A DNA stretch of 64,000 nt from Pseudoalteromonas sp. MMG007. Lineage in GTDB: Bacteria; Pseudomonadota; Gammaproteobacteria; Enterobacterales; Alteromonadaceae. The notes under the pieces were generated by a model that saw only the letters and a list, made by a program, of their open reading frames with translations, was not told the DNA's origin and made no database searches. Location of the stretch: positions 62,001 to 126,000 of the forward strand of contig NZ_JAGJEI010000007.1 of assembly GCF_018100985.1 (NCBI RefSeq). The letters run 5' to 3'. Below, piece after piece: positions 54,342-63,503 of the stretch (the first letter of the stretch is position 1; every line of letters starts with the position of its first letter). The translations under genes were made by a program, and so were the position numbers.

Positions 54342-57300
54342 TTAATCAGCACTCATTGTGTTTGTCATTGCAGAACTCGCACGACCTGCAGGTTTAACTG
54401 ACCCTGCACGCAAGCCGCTATCTGGCACTAGTTCACGTTTATCGTGAGCCATTGCAACAGATGTGTGTTTAACTTCGCTATCAGCAACTGGAGTAGGCTG
54501 AGCCATAGGGGCACTTGCAGCACCTTTAGCTATTACTGTTTTAGCGTTAGCCACGGTTTCAACTTTAGCTGGTTGCTCTGCTGCTACTGGCTCTTCAACT
54601 TTAGCTGGTTGCTCAATGGCTACTGGTTCTTCAACTTTAGCTGGTTGCTCAATGGCTACTGGTTCTTCAACTTTAGCTGGTTGCTCAGTGGCTACTGGCT
54701 CTTCAACTTTAGCTGGTTGCTCAGTTGCTACTGGCTCTTCAACTTTAGCTGGTTGCTCAGTTGCTACTGGCTCTTCAACTTTAGCTGGTTGCTCAGTGGC
54801 TACTGGCTCTTCAACTTTAGCTGGTTGCTCAGTGGCTACTGGCTCTTCAACTTTAGCTGGTTGCTCAGTTGCTACTGGTTCTTCAACTTTAGCTGGTTGC
54901 TCAGTGGCTACTGGTTCTTCAACTTTAGCTGGTTGCTCAGTTGCTACTGGCTCTTCAACTTTAGTTGGTTGCTCAGTGGCTACTGGCTCTTCAACTTTAG
55001 CTGGTTGCTCATCTTGAACTGTTTCAACTTTTGCTAAGTCTTCAGCTGCAATAGCTTGTTCAACTTGTTGTGAAGCATCAACAGGCGTTTCTTCTGATTT
55101 AGCTTTTAGTTCTGCTTCATACTCAGCGGCAGCTTGATCAGCAACTGGTACAAATGCAGGTGCATCATCAGATTTAACTTCTGCTTCGCCTTCAGGACGA
55201 CGACGACGTTGACCCGATGCACGAAGATGACGTGGTGAGCGACGTGAACGTGTACGTGTTTGACCTTGCTCATCATCAGCATTTACAGCTTCATCAGTAG
55301 ATTCAACATTTGCCACTTGTTCTTCTTTAACAGGTGTCTCTTCAACTTTAGCTGGTTTAGCTTCAACTGTTTCAGCAGGCGCTTGTGCTTGTTTTTCAAC
55401 TACTGGCGTTTGCTCTTTAGTTTGCGGCTTATCGGCTACTACAGACTGCTCAGATGTTTGCTCTGTTGTTGTAGTTGCTTGCTCTGCGCTTTCATCTTGT
55501 ACACGTACTTTTTTACGCACGTTACGACGCTGGCGACGAACTTTAGGCTTTTGCTCTTTTGGTTCTGCAGCTTGAGCAGGCTTAGAATCAGTATCAGTTT
55601 TAGCCGTTGTATCTGCTTTAGTTTGATCTTTATCTGCGTTTTTATGCTCAGGGCGTTTACGAGAATTAGGGTTACGACGTCGCTTATTGCGATTTTCGTT
55701 TCTTTCTTGAGTCTCGTTTGTTGCTGTTGAGTCTGTTTTAACTTCTTCTTCAGCACCTTGGCGCTCGTTGCGAGGTTTTGAACGTGGGTTATTACGACGA
55801 CGCTGATTGTTATTACGGCGGCGATTATCGTTACCACGACGGTTGTTATTATTGCGAGTTTCTTGCTGCTGTTTCTCAACGGCTGCTTTTTTCTCTTCTT
55901 CAGATTCACTCACAAATAACGACTTAAACCAATTACCGATAGCAGCTAATACGCCACCTTCAGTTTTAGTTTGTACCGGTGCAGCAGGTGCTTCAGTTTT
56001 TGTTGGTGTAGCTTGTGGAGCCGGAGTTGAAGGCATTACAACGCCTTTTAACATTGGCTCTTCACGTACTGGTGCAGAAGGCGACTTAGACATTTCGAAT
56101 GCTTCTGGCTCAGGCGCAACAACTTGCTCGTAGCTTACTGTTTCAAGCGTTTCGTCTTTACGTAAGCGCATCACTTCGTAGTGTGGTGTTTCCATGTGTT
56201 GATTAGGAATAATCACGACATCACATTTATGGTGCTTTTCAATACGGTGAACGCTACGACGTTGCTCATTTAGTAAATAAGCAGCAACGGCAACAGGCAC
56301 TTGTGCATTTACTTGTGCTGTATTGTCTTTAATTGCTTCTTCTTCAATTAAACGAAGGATAGAAAGTGCAATTGATTCGTTAGAACGAATAGTACCTTGG
56401 CCGCTACAACGTGGACATGGGCCTTGGCTTGCTTCACCTAGTGAAGGACGCAAACGCTGGCGCGACATCTCTAGTAAACCAAAGCGAGAAATTTTGCCTA
56501 TTTGTACGCGAGCACGATCTGGTCGAGCAGCATCTTTTAAGCGATTTTCAACTTCGCGTTGATGGCGTGGAGGTGTCATATCAATGAAGTCGATAACGAT
56601 TAAGCCACCTAAGTCACGTAAACGTAATTGGCGTGCAATTTCGTCTGCAGCTTCTAGGTTGGTATTAAGGGCTGTTTCCTCAATATCGCCGCCTTTAGTT
56701 GCTTTAGACGAGTTGATATCGATTGAAGTAAGTGCTTCAGTTGGGTCAATTACAATTGAACCACCAGATGGTAGACGAACTTCTCGTTGGAACGCAGACT
56801 CAATTTGGCTTTCAATTTGGTAATGCGTAAATAACGGCGTGTCACCTTGATAAAGCTTAACACGGCTCATAAAGTCAGGGCGAAAACGCTCAATGTGCGC
56901 TTTAGCTTCTTCAAAAACACGTGGTTTATCAATTAGGATTTCGCCAATATCACGACGTAAATAGTCACGTATTGCACGGAAAATTACATTGCTTTCTTGG
57001 TGAATTAAAAACGGCGCTTTAGCACTGTCGGCTGCTTGTTTAATCGCATCCCAGTGTACTAATAATGCTTTTAAATCGTAGTTAAGTTCCTCAAACGATT
57101 TGCCAACACCCGCTGTACGAACAATTAAGCCCATACCTTTAGGAAGTTCTAGGCGGCTAAGCGCTTCTTTTAGTTCAGTGCGCTCATCACCTTCAATACG
57201 GCGAGAAATACCGCCAGCACGAGGGTTGTTTGGCATAAGGACTAAATAGCTACCTGCAACACTGATAAAAGTAGTTAGCGCTGCGCCTTTTTGGCCGCGT

Positions 57301-57623
57301 TCTTCTTTATCAACTTGTACTATTACTTCTTGACCTTCTTTTATAACGTCGCGAATGTTCGGACGGCCATGGAAAGTATAACCTTGTGGGAAGTATGTAC
57401 GGGCAATTTCTTTTAAAGGAAGGAAACCATGGCGGTCAGCACCGTAGTCAACAAATGCTGCTTCAAGAGATGGTTCAATGCGAGTGATTTTGCCTTTGTA
57501 AATATTGGCTTTTTTCTGTTCGTGACCTGGGCTTTCGATATCTAAATCATAAAGGCGCTGGCCATCAACCAGTGCTACGCGCATTTCTTCTTGCTGCGTT
57601 GCATTGATTAGCATACGTTTCAT
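54342..57623 (-). CDS. rne: Ribonuclease E
   Basis: 1093 residues. The catalytic half is very close to E. coli RNase [21 protein letters not shown] start, S1 domain from ~37 ([17 protein letters not shown]), catalytic Asp residues in [12 protein letters not shown] and [11 protein letters not shown], Zn-link CPRCSGQG. The C-terminal half is unstructured: Arg-rich RNA-binding blocks ([30 protein letters not shown]), then thirteen 12-residue [16 protein letters not shown] repeats, then [11 protein letters not shown] near the end, similar to the polynucleotide-phosphorylase-binding end in enterics. It is the scaffold of the RNA degradosome. Long upstream region and strong terminator. Confidence 0.98.
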   Translation of the reverse strand: MKRMLINATQQEEMRVALVDGQRLYDLDIESPGHEQKKANIYKGKITRIEPSLEAAFVDYGADRHGFLPLKEIARTYFPQGYTFHGRPNIRDVIKEGQEVIVQVDKEERGQKGAALTTFISVAGSYLVLMPNNPRAGGISRRIEGDERTELKEALSRLELPKGMGLIVRTAGVGKSFEELNYDLKALLVHWDAIKQAADSAKAPFLIHQESNVIFRAIRDYLRRDIGEILIDKPRVFEEAKAHIERFRPDFMSRVKLYQGDTPLFTHYQIESQIESAFQREVRLPSGGSIVIDPTEALTSIDINSSKATKGGDIEETALNTNLEAADEIARQLRLRDLGGLIVIDFIDMTPPRHQREVENRLKDAARPDRARVQIGKISRFGLLEMSRQRLRPSLGEASQGPCPRCSGQGTIRSNESIALSILRLIEEEAIKDNTAQVNAQVPVAVAAYLLNEQRRSVHRIEKHHKCDVVIIPNQHMETPHYEVMRLRKDETLETVSYEQVVAPEPEAFEMSKSPSAPVREEPMLKGVVMPSTPAPQATPTKTEAPAAPVQTKTEGGVLAAIGNWFKSLFVSESEEEKKAAVEKQQQETRNNNNRRGNDNRRRNNNQRRRNNPRSKPRNERQGAEEEVKTDSTATNETQERNENRNKRRRNPNSRKRPEHKNADKDQTKADTTAKTDTDSKPAQAAEPKEQKPKVRRQRRNVRKKVRVQDESAEQATTTTEQTSEQSVVADKPQTKEQTPVVEKQAQAPAETVEAKPAKVEETPVKEEQVANVESTDEAVNADDEQGQTRTRSRRSPRHLRASGQRRRRPEGEAEVKSDDAPAFVPVADQAAAEYEAELKAKSEETPVDASQQVEQAIAAEDLAKVETVQDEQPAKVEEPVATEQPTKVEEPVATEQPAKVEEPVATEQPAKVEEPVATEQPAKVEEPVATEQPAKVEEPVATEQPAKVEEPVATEQPAKVEEPVATEQPAKVEEPVATEQPAKVEEPVAIEQPAKVEEPVAIEQPAKVEEPVAAEQPAKVETVANAKTVIAKGAASAPMAQPTPVADSEVKHTSVAMAHDKRELVPDSGLRAGSVKPAGRASSAMTNTMSAD
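54558..55013 (-). repeat. 36-bp tandem repeat array inside rne
   Basis: Twelve direct copies start at 54594 and every 36 nt to 54990, plus a diverged one at 54558. Each encodes [12 protein letters not shown] with variation mainly at one or two bases (ACT/ATT, A/T at the fourth residue in one copy, and I, A or T at the last). Period 36 keeps the frame, so copy number can change without harm. Confidence 0.97.
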
Positions 57624-58396
57624 ATTGTTACTCTACTTAATTTTTGTCGCTGACATGACGATGTTTTATCGCCTGTTCAGTTGTTCCTATTTTTAGAATA
57701 TACAGCCTCACGACTGGGTCTTTAACGGAACTGCTCTGTATTTCGTATGCAGTATTTTTAAATGCTGGCAAACAATAGCGTGTAATCACACTATTAAATT
57801 CTTTATGGTGCTAAAACTGTCGGCTTTTCAGCTACGTTACACGTTTTACCCAGAAGTCGGCCTGTCATATCAATCTTACTAAATGTCATTCATATTAGGC
57901 GCGTAGGGCTCATAAGATGGTGAGCTGGGCATATTTGATGCTTAGCTAATAGCCAGTTTACGAGCAAGAGTCGCTGCCAATGTTAATGAACGCTTATTTA
58001 TTAGATTTTTTTAGTTCTAAATAAGCTGCTGTACGGTACTACAATAATTGAGCTAGTGCTGAACGACGCGTTCTTACGTCGTCACTATCAGACAAATTAT
58101 CTGTTCATTGCTTTTTCTAGTACGTTAAAAGTCACTTCATGTTCAAACTTAAGCAGCAATATATTACGCGCATTGCTGTTAATTGATCGCACGTGTTAAC
58201 TGAGGAGGCATAAAAGCTTTGGAAAACTTAACTCGGATCTGTATGATCGGCTACCCAGAATGTGCATCACGAATCTTTTAATGTGTTAAAAAGCACCGTT
58301 GTTATTTGCAAATACTAAATATTTGCGCTGCTGATTATCCCACTATTTTTACCGTGTTAGCAACTAAATTATTTTACTTAAATCAGTGATTAGGCA
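57624..58396. other. Long divergent region between rne and rluC
   Basis: 773 nt without a supported gene. In E. coli the rne leader is several hundred nt and mediates autoregulation, which would fit most of this region. Hairpins include ACGACG-CGTTCTTA-CGTCGT near 58053 and GCAAATA-CTAAA-TATTTGC at 58308-58326. A GAGGAGG at 58202 precedes a 20-codon TTG frame (58219-58281), not accepted as a gene. Confidence 0.55.
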
Positions 58397-59356
58397 ATGT
58401 CAGAAAAAACCGGCTTACAAGTATCTTTTGTTACAATCAACGAAGACCATTTAGGTCAGCGTATTGATAACTTTCTTATTACCCATTTAAAAGGGGTGCC
58501 TAAAAGCGCAGTTTATAAAATTCTTCGTAAGGGTGAGGTACGTGTAAACAAAAAACGTATTAAACCTGTTTATAAGTTACAGCTAGACGATGTAGTGCGT
58601 ATACCACCTATTAGAGTGTCGGAGCGTGAAGAGTTTGTACCCTCTAAACTAGATAAAGTAACTCGCCTTGAAGACGATATTTTGTTTGAAGATAAATACC
58701 TTATTGTAATCAACAAACCTTCGGGTATGGCTGTACATGGTGGTAGTGGTTTAAGTTATGGCCTAATAGAGGCTTTGCGTGCACTTCGCCCTGATGAGCG
58801 CAGTCTTGAGCTTGTACACAGGCTAGACCGTGATACGTCGGGTTGTTTATTAATTGCTAAACGCCGCTCAGTATTAACAGCATTACATGAACAGTTACGC
58901 GAAAAAACGATGGAAAAAAACTACTGGGCGCTTGTAGAAGGTCAGTGGGATTCTAAAACTAAAAACGTAACAGAGGGTTTGCGTAAAAATACGCTTAAAT
59001 CGGGCGAGCGTGTAGTACGAGTAGATAATGTTGAGGGTAAGCCTTCGCATACTCGCTTTAAAGTGCTTGAGCGTTTTAACGATTGCTCACTTGTACAGGC
59101 ATCGCCAGTGACAGGTAGAACGCATCAAATTCGTGTGCATACTCAATGTAAAGGTCACCCTATAGCGTGTGATGATAAGTATGGCGACCAAGGGTTTGAC
59201 GAATCTATGCGTAAAGTTGGCTTAAACCGTTTATTTTTACACGCGCACGATTTAAGTTTTTACCACCCTAAAAATGAAACTACCATGCGTATAGAAGCGC
59301 CTTTAGATAAAACGCTTAAAAATACATTATTAAAATTACGAGATGCAAAACAGTGA
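58397..59356 (+). CDS. rluC: 23S rRNA pseudouridine synthase RluC
   Basis: 319 residues: S4 RNA-binding domain (RIDNFLITHLKGVPKSAVYKILRKGEVRVN) followed by an RluA-type catalytic domain with the Asp motif LVHRLDRDTSGCLL and GRTHQIRVH. It makes pseudouridines 955, 2504 and 2580 in 23S rRNA. Followed by a HAD phosphatase gene whose GTG start overlaps its stop, and then yceF, as in related bacteria. Divergent from rne as in E. coli. Confidence 0.97.
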   Translation: MSEKTGLQVSFVTINEDHLGQRIDNFLITHLKGVPKSAVYKILRKGEVRVNKKRIKPVYKLQLDDVVRIPPIRVSEREEFVPSKLDKVTRLEDDILFEDKYLIVINKPSGMAVHGGSGLSYGLIEALRALRPDERSLELVHRLDRDTSGCLLIAKRRSVLTALHEQLREKTMEKNYWALVEGQWDSKTKNVTEGLRKNTLKSGERVVRVDNVEGKPSHTRFKVLERFNDCSLVQASPVTGRTHQIRVHTQCKGHPIACDDKYGDQGFDESMRKVGLNRLFLHAHDLSFYHPKNETTMRIEAPLDKTLKNTLLKLRDAKQ

Positions 59357-60018
59357 TAAAAGCAACGCCAATTAAAAAATATAAGCTGGTTATTTTTGAT
59401 TGGGATGGCACGGTAATGGATTCAGTTAGCAAAATAGTTAACTGTATTCGACAAAGTGCTTTGTCGCTTAATATAACGCCGCCCAGTGATGATGCGATTA
59501 AAAATATAATTGGTTTGTCGCTTGAACGTGCTATTGACGTTTTATTTCCTGAGCAGATAGAACAGCATAATGCTTTAGTTGAGGAGTATAAGCATCAATA
59601 CCGTATTGATAAGACCCCAACGCCCATTTTTGATGGTGTTGCAGATGTACTTAACGCCTTACAAGAGGAAGGCATAATATTAGCTGTTGCTACAGGCAAA
59701 AGGCGAGGTGGACTAGAGCGCTTACTTGATCAAAGCCAGCTTAGGCATTTTTTTAGTGCAACACGTACAAGTGATGACGCACAGTCTAAGCCATCGCCAG
59801 ATATGCTTTATCAATTATTGCAAGAACTTGGCGTAAGCGCCGATGACGCTGTAATGATAGGTGATACAAAAATTGATATGGCAATGGGCAAAGCCGCAAA
59901 TATGGACCGAATAGGGGTTACCATGGGTGTACATAATGCCCAGCAGCTAAGTGAGTTAACACCTGTTGCAACTGTTGATAATTACCAGCAGTTGCAACAG
60001 ATATTACTCAGTAAGTAA
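59353..60018 (+). CDS. HAD-IA family phosphatase (phosphoglycolate phosphatase-like)
   Basis: 221 residues from a GTG start that overlaps the rluC stop (GTGA). HAD motifs: VIFDWDGTVMDS (nucleophile Asp and DxD acid), AVATGKRRGG, Lys in SKPSPDM and VMIGDTKIDM. Resembles Gph-like phosphatases often encoded after rluC in Alteromonadales. The substrate is not known. Confidence 0.9.
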   Translation: MIKATPIKKYKLVIFDWDGTVMDSVSKIVNCIRQSALSLNITPPSDDAIKNIIGLSLERAIDVLFPEQIEQHNALVEEYKHQYRIDKTPTPIFDGVADVLNALQEEGIILAVATGKRRGGLERLLDQSQLRHFFSATRTSDDAQSKPSPDMLYQLLQELGVSADDAVMIGDTKIDMAMGKAANMDRIGVTMGVHNAQQLSELTPVATVDNYQQLQQILLSK

Positions 60019-60019
60019 T

Positions 60020-60625
60020 TTAATTTGCTTGAGGTGTTTGAGCCGCTAATACATCAATACCAAACTCAGCTAATAATTGACTGAGTTTAATTAGCGGTAA
60101 GCCTATTAGGCTATTAGGATCGTCCCCATTTAATTTTTCAAATAAACAAATACCTAACCCTTCACTTTTAAAACTTCCTGCACAGTTATAGGGCTGCTCG
60201 GCATCGCAGTATGCTTCTATTTGCTCATGGGTGAGTGCTTTGAAAACAACTTCAAATGGTTCTATTACTGTTTTTATTTTATCTTCAGCAATATCGTAAA
60301 CACAAAGGCCAGTTAAAAATGTTACAGTATTGGCGCTAAATAAAGATAACTGCTTTATGGCGTTTTGCTTATTATGTGGTTTACCTAAAATTTGATTATT
60401 AAACACGGCGACTTGGTCGGATCCTATAGCTAAGCCTTGGTCAAAGTGATTACGCGCAGCACGTGCTTTTAATTCACTTAAGCGTTTTACTAGCTGCTCA
60501 GGCGTTTCGTTTGCTTGTGGTGACTCATCAATATCTGGCGAAAATGATTCAAATAGTAGATTAAATTTTTGTAATAAAGACTGCCTAAAAGGTGAGCTTG
60601 ACGCTAATATAAGTGGGTACTTCAT
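60020..60625 (-). CDS. yceF: Maf-family nucleotide pyrophosphatase YceF
   Basis: 201 residues. Start PLILASSSPFRQSLLQKFNL and SPDIDESP are Maf motifs, with GSDQVAVFN, and SFKSEGLGICLFE in the C-terminal part of the YceF subgroup, which hydrolyses m7GTP and cleanses the nucleotide pool. Convergent with the HAD gene (1-nt gap) and divergent from yceD, 131 nt apart. Confidence 0.94.
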   Translation of the reverse strand: MKYPLILASSSPFRQSLLQKFNLLFESFSPDIDESPQANETPEQLVKRLSELKARAARNHFDQGLAIGSDQVAVFNNQILGKPHNKQNAIKQLSLFSANTVTFLTGLCVYDIAEDKIKTVIEPFEVVFKALTHEQIEAYCDAEQPYNCAGSFKSEGLGICLFEKLNGDDPNSLIGLPLIKLSQLLAEFGIDVLAAQTPQAN

Positions 60626-60718
60626 GAATTACTTTCCTAATGAAAATCAGTTTGAGTTAGGATAAATCAGATCCGTAAGTAAAACACGTGAAAAACTACC
60701 TGAAAATGGTTTTTTACT

Positions 60719-60747
60719 TTGACTAACCAATTAACTATCTATATGAT
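60719..60747 (+). promoter_or_regulatory. Sigma-70-type promoter of the yceD-rpmF-plsX-fabDG genes
   Basis: TTGACT (60719-60724), 17-nt spacer, TATGAT (60742-60747). The expected transcript start is about 60753-60756, one to four nt before the yceD ATG at 60757, so the mRNA would have almost no leader. No ribosome-binding site is visible before that ATG, which fits. Confidence 0.7.
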
Positions 60748-60756
60748 GCAGCCCCT

Positions 60757-61281
60757 ATGCAAAAGGTGAAAATTCCCATCACTCTTCATCCAGGCAAAGC
60801 AGCGCAGCACCGTTTATCGTATGACGGAATTGTACCGCTTGAAAAACTTACTCGTTTAGAGAAAGTTGTGCAGGAAGAAGTAGGTGAAATAGCGGTAAAA
60901 ATTCATTGCAAAAACGACGACCAAGGTTTAGTTGTGATTCGCGGCAATTTGTCCACACACGTAACTGTCACTTGTCAACGTTGTAATGGTGATTTAGGGT
61001 TGGATTTGGTTCAAGATTTTGTTTGTTCGCCAGTAGGTGAAGATACAGATTTAGATATTTTTCCAGAAGACTACGATGAAGTAGCACTTGATGAAAATGG
61101 TGAAATTAACGTTTTTGATTTAATTGAAGACGAACTGATTTTAGCAATTCCATTAGTTGCCACTCACAACGAAGCTTCATGCAGTTATTCAGCAAAGCCT
61201 GCCAGCTTTGGTGTGTTAAAGGCGGAAGATGATAAACCTAATCCATTTGATATTTTGAAACAACTTAAGAAAGATTCTTAG
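60757..61281 (+). CDS. yceD: YceD/DUF177 large-rRNA accumulation protein
   Basis: 174 residues; MQKVKIPITL and CQRCNGDL...DLIEDELILAIPLVATH match E. coli YceD, which is needed for 23S rRNA accumulation. The CxxC pair (CQRC) and a later Cys (CSYS) may bind metal. It is the first gene of the fatty-acid cluster and 9 nt before rpmF, the usual order. See the promoter entry for its near-leaderless start. Confidence 0.95.
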   Translation: MQKVKIPITLHPGKAAQHRLSYDGIVPLEKLTRLEKVVQEEVGEIAVKIHCKNDDQGLVVIRGNLSTHVTVTCQRCNGDLGLDLVQDFVCSPVGEDTDLDIFPEDYDEVALDENGEINVFDLIEDELILAIPLVATHNEASCSYSAKPASFGVLKAEDDKPNPFDILKQLKKDS

Positions 61282-61290
61282 GAGAAGACT

Positions 61291-61461
61291 ATGGCTGTAC
61301 AAAAAAGCAAAAAGTCTCGTGCAAGACGCGGCATGCGCCGTTCACACGATGCGATCAGTGGTCCAACTTTAACTGTAGACCAAACATCTGGTGAGACTCA
61401 TCGTCGTCACCATGTGACTGCAGATGGTTACTACAAAGGCGTTCAAGTAATTTCTAACTAA
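61291..61461 (+). CDS. rpmF: 50S ribosomal protein L32
   Basis: 56 residues beginning [20 protein letters not shown], with [21 protein letters not shown], the L32 sequence. AGGAG lies 6-10 nt before the ATG. Sits between yceD and plsX as in E. coli. Lacks the Cys motifs of zinc-binding L32 forms. Confidence 0.97.
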   Translation: MAVQKSKKSRARRGMRRSHDAISGPTLTVDQTSGETHRRHHVTADGYYKGVQVISN

Positions 61462-61473
61462 GAGATTGCTTTT

Positions 61474-62511
61474 ATGCTGACTAATCTAACCATAGCGTTA
61501 GATATGATGGGGGGCGATTATGGCCCCCGTTCATCTATCCCCGCTGCCGTTTGCGCAGTAAATGCTCATGCCAATTTAACGCTTATATTGTGCGGTAACG
61601 AGCAAGTAATACAAAAAGAACTCGACTCTCTCGATTCTTTATCTCACCCAAGACTCATTATTCGCCACTGTAGCGAAATAGTTACTAATGCCTGTGAACC
61701 TGCCATTGCTGTGCGTTCAAAAAAAGACTCTTCTATGCGTGTTGCCCTTGATTTAGTTAAATCAGGTGAGGCTCAAGCGTGTGTTAGCTCGGGTAATACC
61801 GGCGCATTATTTTTTATGGCACATTATGTATTAAAAATGCTGCCAGGCGTTAAGCGTCCAGCATTAATATCTGCGGTGCCTACCGAGCAAGAAAACCCTG
61901 TTTATTTACTCGATTTAGGCGCAAATGTGCACTGCGATGCAGAAGTATTATATCAGTTTGGCATTATGGGCTCAGTGGTTGCTGGGCAAGCTCTTGGCTG
62001 CGAAAACCCCAAAGTAAGTTTACTAAACATTGGTGCAGAAGATATAAAAGGCCATGAAGGTATTAAACAAGCCGCGCAACTTATGCAGCAAAGCCCCCAT
62101 ATTAATTACACTGGATACAGTGAAGGCAGTGATATTTTTTCAGGCAAGGCTGATGTAATCGTATGTGAAGGGTTTGTTGGCAACGTTGCATTAAAAACCT
62201 GTGAAGGTATTGCTAAACTTATTATGAATAAGTTTACAAAAGCCCTTGAAAAGCACTTAGTTTACAAATGCATGGCCTTTATTCTTAAGCCCGTTATAAA
62301 AAAACTCTATAATAGGGTGAACCCCGACCAGTATAACGGTGCTTCTCTGGTAGGATTGCGCGGTATTGTGGTTAAAAGTCATGGAAATGCATCAGCTAAA
62401 GCATTTCAAGCAGCAATCGATGAAGCGGTAAAAGAAGTTGAACGCCAACTTCCAGATAAAATAGCCGCAATTTTCGAAAAAACACATTCTAATGATACGG
62501 CGGCCAATTAA
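61474..62511 (+). CDS. plsX: Phosphate acyltransferase PlsX
   Basis: 345 residues; [18 protein letters not shown] start, [16 protein letters not shown] and [13 protein letters not shown] [26 protein letters not shown] and [13 protein letters not shown] are PlsX signatures. It makes acyl-phosphate from acyl-ACP for membrane phospholipid synthesis. 12 nt after rpmF. In E. coli fabH follows; here fabD does. Confidence 0.97.
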   Translation: MLTNLTIALDMMGGDYGPRSSIPAAVCAVNAHANLTLILCGNEQVIQKELDSLDSLSHPRLIIRHCSEIVTNACEPAIAVRSKKDSSMRVALDLVKSGEAQACVSSGNTGALFFMAHYVLKMLPGVKRPALISAVPTEQENPVYLLDLGANVHCDAEVLYQFGIMGSVVAGQALGCENPKVSLLNIGAEDIKGHEGIKQAAQLMQQSPHINYTGYSEGSDIFSGKADVIVCEGFVGNVALKTCEGIAKLIMNKFTKALEKHLVYKCMAFILKPVIKKLYNRVNPDQYNGASLVGLRGIVVKSHGNASAKAFQAAIDEAVKEVERQLPDKIAAIFEKTHSNDTAAN

Positions 62512-62565
62512 ATTTTAGGTGCCGTATTAATTACCTATTTTTTGTTTAATTAAAAAGAGCAAAGT

Positions 62566-63492
62566 ATGGCACAAAAAATTGCACTTCTATTTCCAGGTCA
62601 AGGCTCTCAAAGCGTTGGCATGTTAAGCGAGCTATTAGAAAGCTCAGATATTGTAAAAGCAACATTTGCAGAGGCGTCGAACGCATTAGGTTATGACCTT
62701 GCTGCGCTTGTGCTTAATGGCCCAGAAGAAAGCCTTAACCAAACTCACCGTACTCAACCTGCATTATTAACTGCAAGTGTGGCTATTTACCGCCATTGGT
62801 TAGCAGCAAATCCTGATGCAGAGACTGTAATGGCAGGGCACAGCTTAGGTGAATATTCGGCTTTAGTATGTAGTGACGTTGTAAGCTTAAGTGAAGCGGT
62901 AAAGCTTGTTGAAAACCGTGGTTTATACATGCAAGAAGCAGTACCTGTGGGTGTAGGCTCTATGGCTGCTATTATTGGTTTGGGTGATGATGAAATCAAA
63001 GCTGCCTGTGAGCAATCAGCGCAAGGCGAAGTTGTTTCTCCAGTAAATTACAATTCACCAGGGCAAGTTGTTATTGCAGGGCATAAAGCAGCGGTAGATA
63101 GAGCATCGCAAGCATGTAAAAACGCAGGTGCAAAACGTGCATTACCACTTAGTGTAAGTGTACCGTCGCATTGTGAGCTAATGAAACCAGCGGCAGAGAA
63201 ACTGGCTAATGATCTAGCTGCTTTAACATTTAATACACCTAAATGTGATGTAATTAATAATGTTGATGTAAAAGCTGAAAATACAGCGGATGCAATTAAA
63301 GATGCATTGGTACGTCAGCTATACAGTCCAGTACGCTGGACAGAAACAGTACAAGCATTAGTTGCACAAGGTGTAACACAAAGCTATGAGTTTGGCCCAG
63401 GGAAAGTGTTAACCGGCCTTGCAAAACGAATTGATAAAGCAATGATTTGTGGTTCAGTAAATGATGCCGCGTCAATCGATGCTGCTAAATAA
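62566..63492 (+). CDS. fabD: Malonyl-CoA:ACP transacylase (FabD)
   Basis: 308 residues; LFPGQGSQSVGM at the start and the active-site AGHSLGEYSALV (catalytic Ser in GHSLG), with SVPSHCELMKPA carrying the catalytic His. It loads malonyl units on ACP for fatty-acid synthesis. Between plsX (54 nt upstream) and fabG (11 nt downstream). Confidence 0.98.
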   Translation: MAQKIALLFPGQGSQSVGMLSELLESSDIVKATFAEASNALGYDLAALVLNGPEESLNQTHRTQPALLTASVAIYRHWLAANPDAETVMAGHSLGEYSALVCSDVVSLSEAVKLVENRGLYMQEAVPVGVGSMAAIIGLGDDEIKAACEQSAQGEVVSPVNYNSPGQVVIAGHKAAVDRASQACKNAGAKRALPLSVSVPSHCELMKPAAEKLANDLAALTFNTPKCDVINNVDVKAENTADAIKDALVRQLYSPVRWTETVQALVAQGVTQSYEFGPGKVLTGLAKRIDKAMICGSVNDAASIDAAK

Positions 63493-63503
63493 GAGTATAT
63501 AAA

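Noticed and set aside
54558..55013. CRISPR-like array of 36-bp units
   Set aside because: The units are directly adjacent with no unique spacers and code in frame for RNase E.
54444..55037. Long plus-strand open frames over the rne repeat region, encoding Trp/Phe- or Ser/Gly-rich repeats
   Set aside because: They are antisense readings of the 36-bp in-frame repeat of rne, which keeps all frames open. No ribosome-binding site or family resemblance.
55260..55909. Open frames on both strands in the Arg/Gln-rich part of rne
   Set aside because: Low-complexity shadow frames of the RNase E tail.
58219..58281. 20-codon TTG-started frame with GAGGAGG 10 nt upstream
   Set aside because: The ribosome-binding site is good but the peptide is short and resembles nothing I know; kept only as a note on the rne-rluC region.
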